Below, one piece after another: positions 35,529 through 45,024 of a DNA stretch of 64,000 nucleotides; position 1 is the stretch's first letter, and every line of letters begins with the position of its first letter. The notes beneath the pieces were generated by a model. It ran no database searches. It saw only the letters and a program-made list of their open reading frames with translations, and had not been told where the DNA came from. A program made the translations under genes and the position numbers. Source of the stretch: Ralstonia sp. TCR112. Its GTDB lineage: Bacteria; Pseudomonadota; Gammaproteobacteria; Burkholderiales; Burkholderiaceae. The DNA lies in contig NZ_VOSS01000090.1 of assembly GCF_007997035.1 (NCBI RefSeq), positions 23,601 through 87,600 on the forward strand. Reading direction: 5' to 3'.

Positions 35529-37040
35529 ATGAAAGCAGTCCTGCTGGAGAATCATCCGTTGCTACGAGCCGGACTTGCGCAGTTGCTCGCGCATCCCACC
35601 CTCGGCCTGGAGGTCGTCGCCCCGGCATTGCCTTCTGGCATCCCTGGCGAACTGCATGCTTGCGACGAGCGTGCCGACCTGCTCGTCATCGGCCTGGACG
35701 AGCCCGACGGCCCGATCGACGCTGGCCAACTCGCTGCTCAATTGCGCGAGGCCATCGACACGAGCGAGGCCAGCCGCGTGGTGCTGCTCGCCGCCAGCCT
35801 GTCTGCTGAAGAGGCGCACGTCGCCATGACGTGCGGTGTGGACGCCTACTGCGCCAAATCGCAATCGCCGGAAGTCCTGCTCGCAACGCTGCGGCTCGTG
35901 CTGGCCGGCGGCCAGTCGTATCCGGCCCTGATACCGCGCGCGGCCGGTGCGGCCATGCCGATGCTCTCGCTGGATGCATCGGAGGCGGCGCAGCGGCTGA
36001 ATGTTTCGCTACGGCAGTACGAAGTGCTGGTGCTGCTCTCGCGCGGGCACTCCGTGAAGGGCGTTGGGCGCCTGCTGGGCATTTCCGAAGCCACCGTCAA
36101 GACGCACGCGTGCACGCTGTATCGACGCTTGAACGTGCGCAACAAGAGCGAAGCGGTGTACGCCGCCATGCGCCTGGGTATTCCACTGGAACTGCAGGGC
36201 GGGGCTGCCGCCGCCATTGGCGCTGCATCCGCGCAGACATCGGTCCAGGTGTCTGGCGATGCGCAAGACGCAGACGTGTTCGTGCACACCGCTGCACGCA
36301 TACCGACCCCGCTCCAGGCCGGCGCACCGGCCCGCGACGCGGTGATGGCGTCTTCATCCCCCCAGACGGGAGCGTCCGACCGGACCACCGCATCGGTGGC
36401 CGCATCGGGCGCTGAACTGGGCGCTGAATCCCGCTGGGCCGCCATGACGCGCGCCTTTGGTGGCGTGAGCGGCAGCGTGACGCCTGCCAAGCCGTTGCGC
36501 GCCCCGGTGCGCACCGCCAACGGTACGGCGCGCTCGGCTGACTCAGCCCAGGCAGCCCTTCATGCAATGCGGATCGCGTGCGCTCGCACGCACCGCCCAC
36601 TGGACATGACAACAATGACAACCCACGAGCCACTCACCTGGAGCCTGCCGGCCGAGCGCACCAGCGCGGCCGCGGCATGGCATCCCCGCCGCTGCGCTAT
36701 TGCTGCCGCCACCGTTGTGGTGGTCGGCACGGTGCCGATGATCGCGCACGCCGCGGCCGACGATGCTTCCAACGCGGCCACGCGCCGCTTGATCGATACG
36801 CAGTTGACCGACGCCGCGGCCAAGGGCCCGGCCACCTTTGCCTCCACCACCGTCGTCGCCGGCAGCGGTGACGAGGTGCCGGCGTCTCCGGCGAACACGC
36901 TGCTGGTGCGCAACAGGCGGTGCCGCCTGCAGACGCGTCCGGCACGACGTCGCCTGCCGCGCCGGCCGCCGCATCGCCCATGCCTGTTGTTCAGGCCACG
37001 CCTTCGGCGCCCCCCTCTGCATCGCCGTCGCCTACGGTGA
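35529..37040 (+). CDS. LuxR-HTH response-regulator-like protein; frame runs on into pgaA
   Basis: The recognisable protein is residues 1-217. A receiver-like domain (about 1-125) has a partly degenerate acid pocket (VLLENHP, where two Asp are usual), a candidate phospho-site at D57 and Lys in YCAKSQ. A LuxR-type HTH follows (about 160-217: YEVLVLLSRGHSVKGVGRLLGISEATVKTH). After it comes an Ala/Ser/Thr-rich tail of about 140 residues with no domain. No stop occurs before the pgaA start at 36606, so the frame as it stands continues over the pgaA signal peptide to 37040. A TGA overlapping that ATG in the +1 frame (ATGA) suggests the native gene ended there and a frame change occurred in the tail. 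A true fusion is the alternative. Likely regulator of pgaABCD. Confidence 0.7.
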   Translation: MKAVLLENHPLLRAGLAQLLAHPTLGLEVVAPALPSGIPGELHACDERADLLVIGLDEPDGPIDAGQLAAQLREAIDTSEASRVVLLAASLSAEEAHVAMTCGVDAYCAKSQSPEVLLATLRLVLAGGQSYPALIPRAAGAAMPMLSLDASEAAQRLNVSLRQYEVLVLLSRGHSVKGVGRLLGISEATVKTHACTLYRRLNVRNKSEAVYAAMRLGIPLELQGGAAAAIGAASAQTSVQVSGDAQDADVFVHTAARIPTPLQAGAPARDAVMASSSPQTGASDRTTASVAASGAELGAESRWAAMTRAFGGVSGSVTPAKPLRAPVRTANGTARSADSAQAALHAMRIACARTHRPLDMTTMTTHEPLTWSLPAERTSAAAAWHPRRCAIAAATVVVVGTVPMIAHAAADDASNAATRRLIDTQLTDAAAKGPATFASTTVVAGSGDEVPASPANTLLVRNRRCRLQTRPARRRLPRRPPHRPCLLFRPRLRRPPLHRRRLR

Positions 37041-39076
37041 TCCTGCCGCCGGGCGCTCCGGCGCCGGAGCCTGCCGCACAGGCCCCGGCTGTGCCGTCTG
37101 GCCCGAGCGCTCAGGGCCCGGGCGCTCTGGAACCGCTGCAGGTGTCGCCGGAAGCGGCCAATGCTGCCGCCACACATACCGCCGGCAATGCTCCCGACAA
37201 CGCGCCCGTCGGCCCGATGCCGACCGATCGCCAGGCCTTTCACGACGAGGTCATGCGCGAGTCGCGCGAGGGCGCTGCCACGCTGGCGCAAGAGCACCTG
37301 CGCGAGCATCCTGACTGGTTCAAGGAAAGCGAATCGTGGCACGTCGACCATGCCGCCGCCGCACAGCGCATCCGCTGGGGGCGGCAGCAGTTGAAGGTGA
37401 TCAACGGGCCGGAGCGTTTCGTCATCATCGATCAGGCGGTGGCTGAGATCGAGGCGCTGCTCAAGAAGGTGCCCGATACGCCCGAGAACGCTGAGTTCCG
37501 CCAGGAGATCGTGGCCGATGAAGTGGTGGCGCTGGCTTCGCGCGGACGCATGAAAGACGCGGTCAAGCGCTACGAGGCCATGGCGCAGACGGGCAAGGTG
37601 CCGGCGTACACGCGCGTGGCCGCGGGCGATGCCTATGCGTATCTCGATAAGCCGGACAAGGCTGCCGATGCCTACGCCCGCGCGCTCAAGGACGCGAGCC
37701 CCGGCGAGATCGAAACCGGCGACGTCCAGGAAGGCCTGTTCTACGCCATGCTGGATACGGGCCGTTTTGAAGACGCCCGCGCGCTGCTCGACAAGATGAA
37801 GGCCGACAACCCCGAATACGTGCGCCTGGCGCCGGAAGCCGGCACGCCCAATCCCGATTACTCGCGCATCAAGCGCCTGGAAGCGCAGTACCTGATCCTG
37901 ACGGGCCGCACGCACCAGGGCATTGCCGAGCTGGACAAGTGGCGCCACGAAGCACCGTTTGCCGCCTCGCTCGTCAGCGCACGGGCCGACGGTGCGATGG
38001 TGCAGACCGAGCCGTATCGCTCGCGCGACATGTATAAGACGGCGCTGGCCGAGCACCCCGACGACCTGAGCGTGGTGGCCGGTTATGGCCGTGCGTCGCT
38101 GGCGGTGGACGACCTGAAGACGGCCAAGGATGTCGCCAACGGGCTGGACGAGCGCTTTCCGGAGAACGGCTCGGTGCGTGCGCTGCGCAAGGATCTCGAT
38201 GTCTACCAGAGCCCGCAGCTGATCATCGAATCCACGGCGGACAAGGGCAATTCGGTGTTCGCCAACAACGAATACGGCATCAACACCAAGGCTTACAGCG
38301 GACCGTTTGCCGATCACTATCGCCTGTTCTTCCACAACTTTGCGGGCCGTGCGCAGTTTGACGGCGCATCGCAGAGCCGCGTGCGCAACGGTGCGGGCCT
38401 GCAGTGGTTCGACACCGGCGTCGAAGTGAACGGCGAGGTGCACCAGTCCGTCGGCGCTGCAGGCAAGACCGGCGGCACGCTCGATGCCACGTGGATCCCG
38501 AGCGACCACTGGAAGGTGTCGGGCATGGTCACCAACGATGACCTCGAGGTGCCCTACAAGGCGTACCAGGTGGGCGTGACTGGAAAGACCTTGAGCGGCA
38601 ACGTGCGCTACACATGGGATGAAACGCGCTACGCATCCTTGACGTACGGCGTGTCGCGCTACACCGACGACAACCTGCGCAAGCGCTGGGCGGCGAACTT
38701 CTACCAGCAGGTGTTCACCTCGCCGCGCCATACGGTCGGTGTGCTGCTGGGGGCCGATACCAGCACCAACACCATGACCGGCCTGAATTACTTCACGCCA
38801 TCGCGCGACTACAGCGGCACGGCCACCGCCATCTGGTCGTGGACGCCCTGGCGCTATGCAGACAAATCGTTCACGCAGCGCCTGTACCTGACCGGCGGCG
38901 TGTACAACCAGCAGTCGTTCGGCAACAGCCCGATGATGGAAGCGCGGCTGGAACACGTGTGGCAGATCAATCGCAAGACGCAGGTTTCCTACGGCATCGG
39001 CTTTGGCCGCCATCGTTACGACGGCCAGCCCGAGAACCGCAAGTTCCTGTACCTGAACCTCAACATTCCGCTGTGA
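36606..39076 (+). CDS. pgaA: PNAG export porin PgaA, frame change near 36,910
   Basis: Outer-membrane exporter of poly-beta-1,6-GlcNAc. A first segment (from ATG 36606) gives a signal peptide (AIAAATVVVVGTVPMIAHA) and about 80 further residues. The reading then moves by one base near 36,909-36,911 (...TLLVR to QQAVPPADASG) into a 718-codon frame. That frame has a Pro/Ala-rich linker, TPR-like repeats (about 37,250-38,200) and a C-terminal beta-barrel ending in FLYLNLNIPL. Read as is, the mature part lacks its export signal unless the frame is restored, by real mutation reversal or sequence correction. First gene of pgaABCD; its stop overlaps the pgaB start. Confidence 0.8.
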
Positions 39077-41277
39077 TGCCCATGCAAGCTCTCCGACAAC
39101 CGTCGTTGCGACGATTCATCGCCTGGATGGCATTGACCGTGGCGCTGGCCATCGTGGCCGCCGTTCGCCCCGCCGGCGCCGTCCAGGTGGATTTCCTGCC
39201 CAAGCCCGATCCGGACGACGGCAAGACGTTCCGCGTGCTGTGCTTTCACGACATCCGTGACAACCTGCGCGCCAGCTTCGAGACGCTGCCCGACGGGTTT
39301 GCCGTCGACACCAAGATGCTGACGAACATGTTCAGCTGGATCCAGGCCAACGGTTATCACCCCGTCACGCTCGCGCAGATCGATGCGGCGCGCCACGGCG
39401 GCAAGCCGCTGCCAAAACGCCCGATCCTGCTGACGTTCGACGACGGTTATGAAAGCCACTACACGAAGGTCTTTCCGCTGCTCAAGCAGTTCCGTTTCCC
39501 GGCCGTGTTCGGACTCGTGACGGATTGGACCAATGCGCCGCAGGGGTCGAAGATCAAGCTGTCGAACACGCAGATCGTGCCGCGTGACTTCTTCATGAAC
39601 TGGAGCCAGATCCGCGAGATGCAGGCCTCGGGCCTGGCCGAGTTCGCCACGCACACGGCTGATATGCACCACGGCGCGCTGGGCAATCCGCAGGGCAACG
39701 AGATGCCGGCGGCCACCACGCACGAATATCTGCCCAAGCTGGGCCGGTACGAAACCGACGACGAGTACCGCAAGCGCGTGCGCGACGACCTGCAGCGCAG
39801 CATCGACCTCATCCAGAAAAATGTGGGCACCAAGGTGCAGACGGTGGTGTGGCCGTATGGCGCCCACAACCAGATGCTCGACCAGGAAGCCGCCAACGTG
39901 GGCCTGAAGTACATGCTTACGCTGGAGCCGGGCCCGAATACGCCGGATGTGCCGCTCACCGCCATCCGCCGGAGCCTGATGGGCTACGACACCAACACCG
40001 GCGATCTCGAGCGCTCGCTGCGCGAGCCTGTGACGCATCACGGCGAGATCAACCCCGTGCAGCGCGTGGTGCAGGTCGACATGGATTACATCTATGACCC
40101 GGACCCGAAGCAGCAGGAAGCCAACCTCGGCAAGCTGGTCGACCGCATCAAGGACCTCGCGCCGCGTGTGGTGTACCTGCAGGCCTTCGCCGATCCGAAA
40201 GGCAACGGCGCGGTGGACGCGGTGTACTTCCCGAACCGGCACATGCCGATGCGTGCGGACTTGTTCTCGCGCGTGTCGTGGCAGTTGAAGACGCGGGCCA
40301 AGGTGGAGGTGTACGCCTGGCTGCCGATGCTGTCGTACAAGCTGCCGGCCAATAACCCGGCGGCCACGCACCTGGTGCAGTCGCTGCCCGGTGCGCCGCA
40401 GAAGCCGGGCACGGTCAAGCCGCCGCGCCTGTCGCCGTTCGATCCGCAGGCGCGCCAGATGATCCGCGACATCTATGAGGATCTGGCCAAGAACTCGATC
40501 ATCGACGGCGTGCTGTTCCACGACGACGGCGTGCTCGACGACTACGAAGATGCCAGCCCCGCCGCGCTCAAGGCCTACGAGGCCATGGGCCTGCCCGGCG
40601 ATATCAACAAGATCCGCCAGTCGCCCGAGCTGATGCAGAAATGGTCGAAGGCCAAGACGGCTGCGCTGATCTCGTTCTCGAAAGAGCTGATCTCGGTGGC
40701 GCAGGGCTATCAGAACGGCCGCGACATGCTGACCGCACGCAACATCTTTGCGGGTCCGGTGCTCGATCCGAAGGCTGAAACGTGGACGGCACAGAACTAT
40801 GACGACTTCCTGGAGGCGTACGACTATGTGGCGCTCGAAGCCATGCCGTACATGGAAGAAGCCAAGGATCCGAAGGACTGGATGAAGAAGCTGACCGCCG
40901 CCGTGGCCAAGCACAAGGACGGTCTGAAGAAGACCATCTTCGAGCTGCAGGCGGTGGACTGGCGCAACCAGGACAAGCCGATTCCGACGACCGAACTGCG
41001 CGACCAGATGCGCGCGCTGCGCTCGGCGGGTGCGCTCAACTACGGCTACTACCCGGATGACTTCATTGCAGGCCGGCCCGATACCGAGGTGCTGCGCGAT
41101 GTGATGTCGCTCAAGACCTATATCGAGACGCGCAAGCCGCCAGGCGGCGACAAGGGCAGCGTTGAAAAGCTCAACAGCAGCTCGTTGCCGCAGAGCCAGC
41201 CGCCGAATGCCGGCGTGGACAGGAAACCCGCGACCACCGAAGCGGCCACGTCGTCCAACACCAAGGCGGGAGGCTGA
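39076..41277 (+). CDS. pgaB: PNAG N-deacetylase PgaB
   Basis: 733 residues. The N-terminal signal peptide (MALTVALAIVAAVRPAGA) precedes a polysaccharide deacetylase domain (about 50-300; metal site LTFDDGYES near 120 and His residues in FATHTADMHHG near 192). The C-terminal domain (about 330-680; YLQAFADPKGNGAVDAVYFP, DGVLFHDDGVLDDYED) is of the GH153-like PNAG-hydrolase type. It partly deacetylates the polymer in the periplasm, which is needed for export by PgaA. The start at 39076 overlaps the pgaA stop (TGATG); ATG 39082 is the alternative. The last 50 residues are low-complexity. Confidence 0.93.
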   Translation: MPMQALRQPSLRRFIAWMALTVALAIVAAVRPAGAVQVDFLPKPDPDDGKTFRVLCFHDIRDNLRASFETLPDGFAVDTKMLTNMFSWIQANGYHPVTLAQIDAARHGGKPLPKRPILLTFDDGYESHYTKVFPLLKQFRFPAVFGLVTDWTNAPQGSKIKLSNTQIVPRDFFMNWSQIREMQASGLAEFATHTADMHHGALGNPQGNEMPAATTHEYLPKLGRYETDDEYRKRVRDDLQRSIDLIQKNVGTKVQTVVWPYGAHNQMLDQEAANVGLKYMLTLEPGPNTPDVPLTAIRRSLMGYDTNTGDLERSLREPVTHHGEINPVQRVVQVDMDYIYDPDPKQQEANLGKLVDRIKDLAPRVVYLQAFADPKGNGAVDAVYFPNRHMPMRADLFSRVSWQLKTRAKVEVYAWLPMLSYKLPANNPAATHLVQSLPGAPQKPGTVKPPRLSPFDPQARQMIRDIYEDLAKNSIIDGVLFHDDGVLDDYEDASPAALKAYEAMGLPGDINKIRQSPELMQKWSKAKTAALISFSKELISVAQGYQNGRDMLTARNIFAGPVLDPKAETWTAQNYDDFLEAYDYVALEAMPYMEEAKDPKDWMKKLTAAVAKHKDGLKKTIFELQAVDWRNQDKPIPTTELRDQMRALRSAGALNYGYYPDDFIAGRPDTEVLRDVMSLKTYIETRKPPGGDKGSVEKLNSSSLPQSQPPNAGVDRKPATTEAATSSNTKAGG

Positions 41278-41278
41278 C

Positions 41279-42565
41279 ATGGAAGTGGACTTCCTTCTGG
41301 CCAAGCGCTGGATCTCCGACTTCGTCTTCTACTACCCGTTTTTCATGTCGTATTTCTGGATGATCGGCGGGCTGCTGCACTACTTCCTGCTTGAACGCGG
41401 GACAGAGCACGTGCGGCACCCGCTGGCACTGCTGGGGGTGAAGAGCTACCCCAAGGTGTCGATCATCGTGCCTTGCTACAACGAAGAGGCGAATGTGCGC
41501 GAGGTGATCAGCCACCTCGCACGCATGCGGTATCCGAACTACGACATCATCGCCGTGAACGACGGCAGCTCCGACCGCACCGGTGAGCGGCTGAACGAAC
41601 TGGCTGCGGAGTACCCGCAGCTGGTGGTGATCCACCAGTCGTCGAACCAGGGCAAGGCGATCGGCCTCACCACCGCTGCCCAGGTGACCGATGCCGAGTA
41701 CCTGATGTGCATCGACGGCGATTCGATCCTGGATGTGGATGCGATTGCCTGGATGATCCGCCACCTGATGGAGAACCCGAACGTTGGCGCAGTGACGGGC
41801 AACCCGCGCATCCGCACGCGTTCGACGTTGCTGGGGCGCATGCAGGTGGGCGAGTTCTCGTCGATCGTGGGTCTTATCAAGCGCACGCAGCAGGTTTATG
41901 GCCGGCTGCTGACGGTGTCGGGCGTGGTCGTGATGTTCCGTAAGCACGCCATCGAGGATGTCGGCTACTGGAGCAACGACATGCTCACGGAAGACATCGA
42001 CATCAGCTGGAAGCTGCAGGTGGGTGGCTGGATGATCCGCTACGAGCCGCGCGCGCTGTCGTGGATCCTGATGCCCGAGACCTTCCGCGGCCTGTACAAG
42101 CAGCGCCTGCGATGGGCCAAGGGCGGCATCCAGGCGCTGATCAAATACGCGCCGGCAATGGCGAGCCTGCGGCAGTCGATGATGTGGCCGATCTTCTTCG
42201 AGTACGCACTGTCGGTTGTGTGGGCGTACAACATGCTTGTTGTCATCACGTGGTCGATGGTCAGCTTCTTCGTCGAGCTGCCCCCCGAATGGCGCATGGA
42301 AGCACTCCCACGCTGGCACGGCACGCTGCTCTTCATTACGTGTGTGCTGCAGTTGCTGATCGGCTGCTTCATCGATCGGCGCTACGACGACAACATCCTG
42401 CGGTACTTCATCGACACCGTCTGGTATCCGGTTGCGTTCTGGATCCTGAACCTTGTCACCACGGTGGTCGGCTTTCCGGCCGTCGCCTTCCAGCGTACGC
42501 GTGCCCGTGCCCGCTGGACCAGCCCTGACCGGGGCATCCAACAACAACAGGGGAATTCGCCATGA
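41279..42565 (+). CDS. pgaC: PNAG synthase PgaC (family 2 glycosyltransferase)
   Basis: 428 residues. One N-terminal and about four C-terminal membrane helices frame the GT2 domain. Processive-synthase motifs are present: VPCYNEEANV, NDGSSDRTGE, CIDGDSIL (DxD), TEDIDISW and QRLRW. It polymerises GlcNAc from UDP-GlcNAc at the inner membrane. GGGAGG overlaps the pgaB stop, five bases before the ATG. The ATGA overlap with pgaD couples the two subunits. Confidence 0.96.
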   Translation: MEVDFLLAKRWISDFVFYYPFFMSYFWMIGGLLHYFLLERGTEHVRHPLALLGVKSYPKVSIIVPCYNEEANVREVISHLARMRYPNYDIIAVNDGSSDRTGERLNELAAEYPQLVVIHQSSNQGKAIGLTTAAQVTDAEYLMCIDGDSILDVDAIAWMIRHLMENPNVGAVTGNPRIRTRSTLLGRMQVGEFSSIVGLIKRTQQVYGRLLTVSGVVVMFRKHAIEDVGYWSNDMLTEDIDISWKLQVGGWMIRYEPRALSWILMPETFRGLYKQRLRWAKGGIQALIKYAPAMASLRQSMMWPIFFEYALSVVWAYNMLVVITWSMVSFFVELPPEWRMEALPRWHGTLLFITCVLQLLIGCFIDRRYDDNILRYFIDTVWYPVAFWILNLVTTVVGFPAVAFQRTRARARWTSPDRGIQQQQGNSP

Positions 42566-43569
42566 CCATGCTTGTCATTGATGTTTCGCGAAACTCGATC
42601 CGACAGTCGTTCTCGGACAAGGGCGTCTTCGGCACGTTGCACCATGTGCTGTGGTTCCGGATCTTCCGGCCAGTGCTCGTGATTTCGATCTGGGGCATGC
42701 TGGGGCTGTATGTGGGCTACTCCATCAGCAGCGTGGGCCCGAGCGGCCTGCCGTTCGAGCAGCTGCGCATGTACGGCAACATCATCGCCGGCATGGGCGG
42801 CGTGCTCGTGGTGTGGATGGTCCTGTCGCGGCTGGACCGTGCGATCCGCCGCAAGATTGCGCGTGCGCCGGTAGCGCGGCCGGCGTCCGGTGGCGCCTCC
42901 GCGCGCGCCTCGCGTGGGACGCTGCATGCGCAGCAGCCCGCGTGGCAGCGTCCGCGCAACACGCGCCTGCTGGTGGTCGACCACGACGATGACGGTGACA
43001 TCACCCACGTGCGCTCGTGGCAGGAGTGGGCGGGCCGCCCCGCACCTGCCGGCACCGCCACACCGCCCACGCCGTTCACCCGCAGCCCGGAATACGACCC
43101 GGAAGAGCCGGTGCTCGGCTCTCGCCCTGTCAGCGAGGCGATCGTGCTGGAGAACCTCGAGCGTGAAGAGCCCTCCCTTGCACGTGCTGATGCGCCGGCG
43201 CAGCAACCGCGCGACATCGTAAAGGCGGTGGACGCGGTGACTGCCGAAGCCGCCGGTTTCCATCGATTCGGCTATCGCGGCCGTCTGGGCCGCAGCGATT
43301 GGGTCGAACCGCAACCGGCCGAATCGCCTGCCCAGACGTACGCGATGCGCCCCGGCATGGCACGCCACTATGGCAGCGTGACCGCCGTCGTCCATGGCCG
43401 TGCTGCAGTGCAAGCAGCGGACCGCGCCACGGAACGCCACCGCGCGCTGCATGCATTTGGTGCGCATGCACAACTGGACGATCCTTACGCGCGGCTCCAA
43501 CGCATCGAACGCGTTGACCCGCTCCACGGCTTTGGCCGCCGCGCCAACGTCGTCGCCGACGACGTGTAA
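42562..43569 (+). CDS. pgaD: PgaD-type PNAG synthase subunit with long C-terminal extension
   Basis: 335 residues, against about 140-180 for usual PgaD. The N-terminal third (1-100) has the two membrane helices (FRPVLVISIWGMLGLYVGY and IIAGMGGVLVVWMVLSRL) of PgaD, the partner that with PgaC responds to c-di-GMP. The remaining 230 residues are cytoplasmic, rich in Arg, Ala and Pro, with no recognised domain. Overlaps pgaC by four bases. A strong terminator follows, ending the operon. Confidence 0.85.
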   Translation: MTMLVIDVSRNSIRQSFSDKGVFGTLHHVLWFRIFRPVLVISIWGMLGLYVGYSISSVGPSGLPFEQLRMYGNIIAGMGGVLVVWMVLSRLDRAIRRKIARAPVARPASGGASARASRGTLHAQQPAWQRPRNTRLLVVDHDDDGDITHVRSWQEWAGRPAPAGTATPPTPFTRSPEYDPEEPVLGSRPVSEAIVLENLEREEPSLARADAPAQQPRDIVKAVDAVTAEAAGFHRFGYRGRLGRSDWVEPQPAESPAQTYAMRPGMARHYGSVTAVVHGRAAVQAADRATERHRALHAFGAHAQLDDPYARLQRIERVDPLHGFGRRANVVADDV

Positions 43570-43951
43570 GGTCGACGCCCCCAGCGCAGCAGTCAGCGCC
43601 CCGGTGATGCGAGTCACCGGGGCGCATTCTTTTGCGCAATTGACTTAGCGCAAACGGAGGAGGGCGGACTTTTCCGCTTTGCGCAATCGTTGCCGCCCGT
43701 GCGCTGCGCAGCACGGCAAACGGTTGGCGCACCAGCATCGCGCATCGGGCTGATGCACTGCACGGACGGCGCATGGATTTGCCCTCTTGAATGCGGCTGC
43801 GTGCGTGCCTATGCTGGCTTCTCCTGCAGGCCCAGCAGTTCTCTCTCGGTGTTCCCGGCGGCGCTTGCAGTGCTCATGGTGTCAGTGAAAACCAAGCCCA
43901 CCCCCCGTCACGGATTGCATGCCGTGGCCAACAGACAAGCTGGAGCCAACT
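43570..43951. other. Intergenic region after the pga operon
   Basis: 382 bp holding the pga terminator (43596-43633) and presumably the promoter of the small protein at 43952. Nothing else is supported. Confidence 0.5.
43596..43633 (+). terminator. Rho-independent terminator of the pga operon
   Basis: A perfect 12-bp stem (43596-43607 with 43614-43625) with a 6-nt loop is followed by ATTCTTTT, 26 bp after the pgaD stop. Confidence 0.9.
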
Positions 43952-44182
43952 GTGCTGAGTCCCCATGAATTTGCTGTCCTGCTTCTCGTCAACGACGGCG
44001 CGGAATCCGACGATCTGGATCGCGCCGATGTCGAAGCGCTCGTCGAGCGACAGCTCGTGACGCTGGAGCGCCGTGGCCCCGACCACAGCTATGCCCGGGT
44101 GACACTCCAGGGCTACGTCCTGCTCAAGGCTTCCGGGCACGTCCGCACCATCGGTCGCCGCGCGGTGGCCGTGCCTCACTAG
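43952..44182 (+). CDS. Small conserved-looking protein, unknown function
   Basis: 76 residues from GTG 43952, chosen because GGAG lies six bases upstream and the sequence then starts MLSPHEFAVLLLV. The pattern (HEFAVLLLVNDG, LDRADVEALVERQLVTLE, YARVTLQGYVLL) resembles a small winged-helix fold, but no function can be assigned. An upstream ATG at 43919 is possible but would skip the ribosome site. Confidence 0.6.
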   Translation: MLSPHEFAVLLLVNDGAESDDLDRADVEALVERQLVTLERRGPDHSYARVTLQGYVLLKASGHVRTIGRRAVAVPH

Positions 44183-44413
44183 CCGATCCTTTCCTCATTG
44201 CACGCAGCCCGTCGCTGCCTGGGCGCGCAGCCCAGGCGCCGAGTGACCTGCCTGCAATCGATACAAACAGAAACACACTGCTCGTGGCGCGGGCGCAGCC
44301 TATGCGCCGCCAGGCGCGCTGCGGGGCCGGCTTCTTGCTCTGATGCCTATCCTGAAGTTCGACGCTCCAGCGTCGGCGGGTAGGCACGCATGACAACTCA
44401 AGAGGAGCCACCC

Positions 44414-44686
44414 ATGAAGACCAGACATACCCTGCTCGCCGCGTTGTTTGCGGTCGCCGGTACCGCAGCCCTTGCGCAGCCCATGCCGCCGCCACATCCG
44501 GAAGACCGTGATCACGAACGTGCGGAGCGCATGGAGCATGAGCGACACATGGAGCGCCGCGAAGAGCACCGTGAACTCCGTGCCGAACACCGCGACATCA
44601 AGCGTGACCGCGAAGCCCTGCGACACCGCGAACACGAGGCGCGCGAGCGCGCGCATGAAGTGCACGAAGACATGGAACATCGCTGA
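44414..44686 (+). CDS. Small secreted protein rich in His, Glu and Arg
   Basis: 90 residues. Signal peptide (1-20, LLAALFAVAGTAALAQ), then a Pro-rich PMPPPHP and a highly charged helical stretch with repeated H-E-R units (HERAERMEHERHME, HREHEARERAHEVHED). The many His residues could bind metal or buffer charge in the periplasm; this is speculation. AGGAG six bases upstream fixes the ATG. Confidence 0.7.
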   Translation: MKTRHTLLAALFAVAGTAALAQPMPPPHPEDRDHERAERMEHERHMERREEHRELRAEHRDIKRDREALRHREHEARERAHEVHEDMEHR

Positions 44687-44786
44687 TACAGCGCGACCCA
44701 CTGAAAGCCCGACCGCGTTCACGCAACGCCAGCCGGGCGTCATCCTGAACGGGCGGTTTCGACACTGCCAGCGTTCCGGTGATGCG

Positions 44787-44981
44787 TCAGCCTCCGCCAA
44801 TCCCCTGAATGATCTTGCCGCTGCCCTCGCACGACGGGCACGGGCTGCCGTCGTCGCGCTGGCCCGTTCCATTGCACTCGGGGCAGATCGCTTCGCCGCT
44901 GCCTGGCGCGCCGGGCGCTGCTTCGTCACCGGGTGCGGCAGAGGCGGGCGGCGCGCCCGGGATGGGGTTTTCGTTGTTCAT
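44787..44981 (-). CDS. Small protein with DnaJ-type zinc-finger repeats
   Basis: 64 residues, Ala/Pro-rich N-terminus, then two CxxCxGxG units (CPECNGTG and CPSCEGSG) ending in IIQGIGGG. This is half a DnaJ cysteine-rich domain and would bind one zinc ion. No J domain or chaperone gene is near. AGGAG eight bases before ATG 44981 supports translation. Confidence 0.75.
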   Translation of the reverse strand: MNNENPIPGAPPASAAPGDEAAPGAPGSGEAICPECNGTGQRDDGSPCPSCEGSGKIIQGIGGG

Positions 44982-45024
44982 GCGATGTGCTCCTGAATCC
45001 GTGCGGGGACGGAACGGTGTCCCT

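Noticed and set aside
36560..39013. An 817-codon minus-strand frame opposite pgaA
   Set aside because: His/Arg/Val-rich shadow of the PgaA coding strand.
39016..41304. A 762-codon minus-strand frame opposite pgaB
   Set aside because: Shadow; pgaB has clear domains and operon context.
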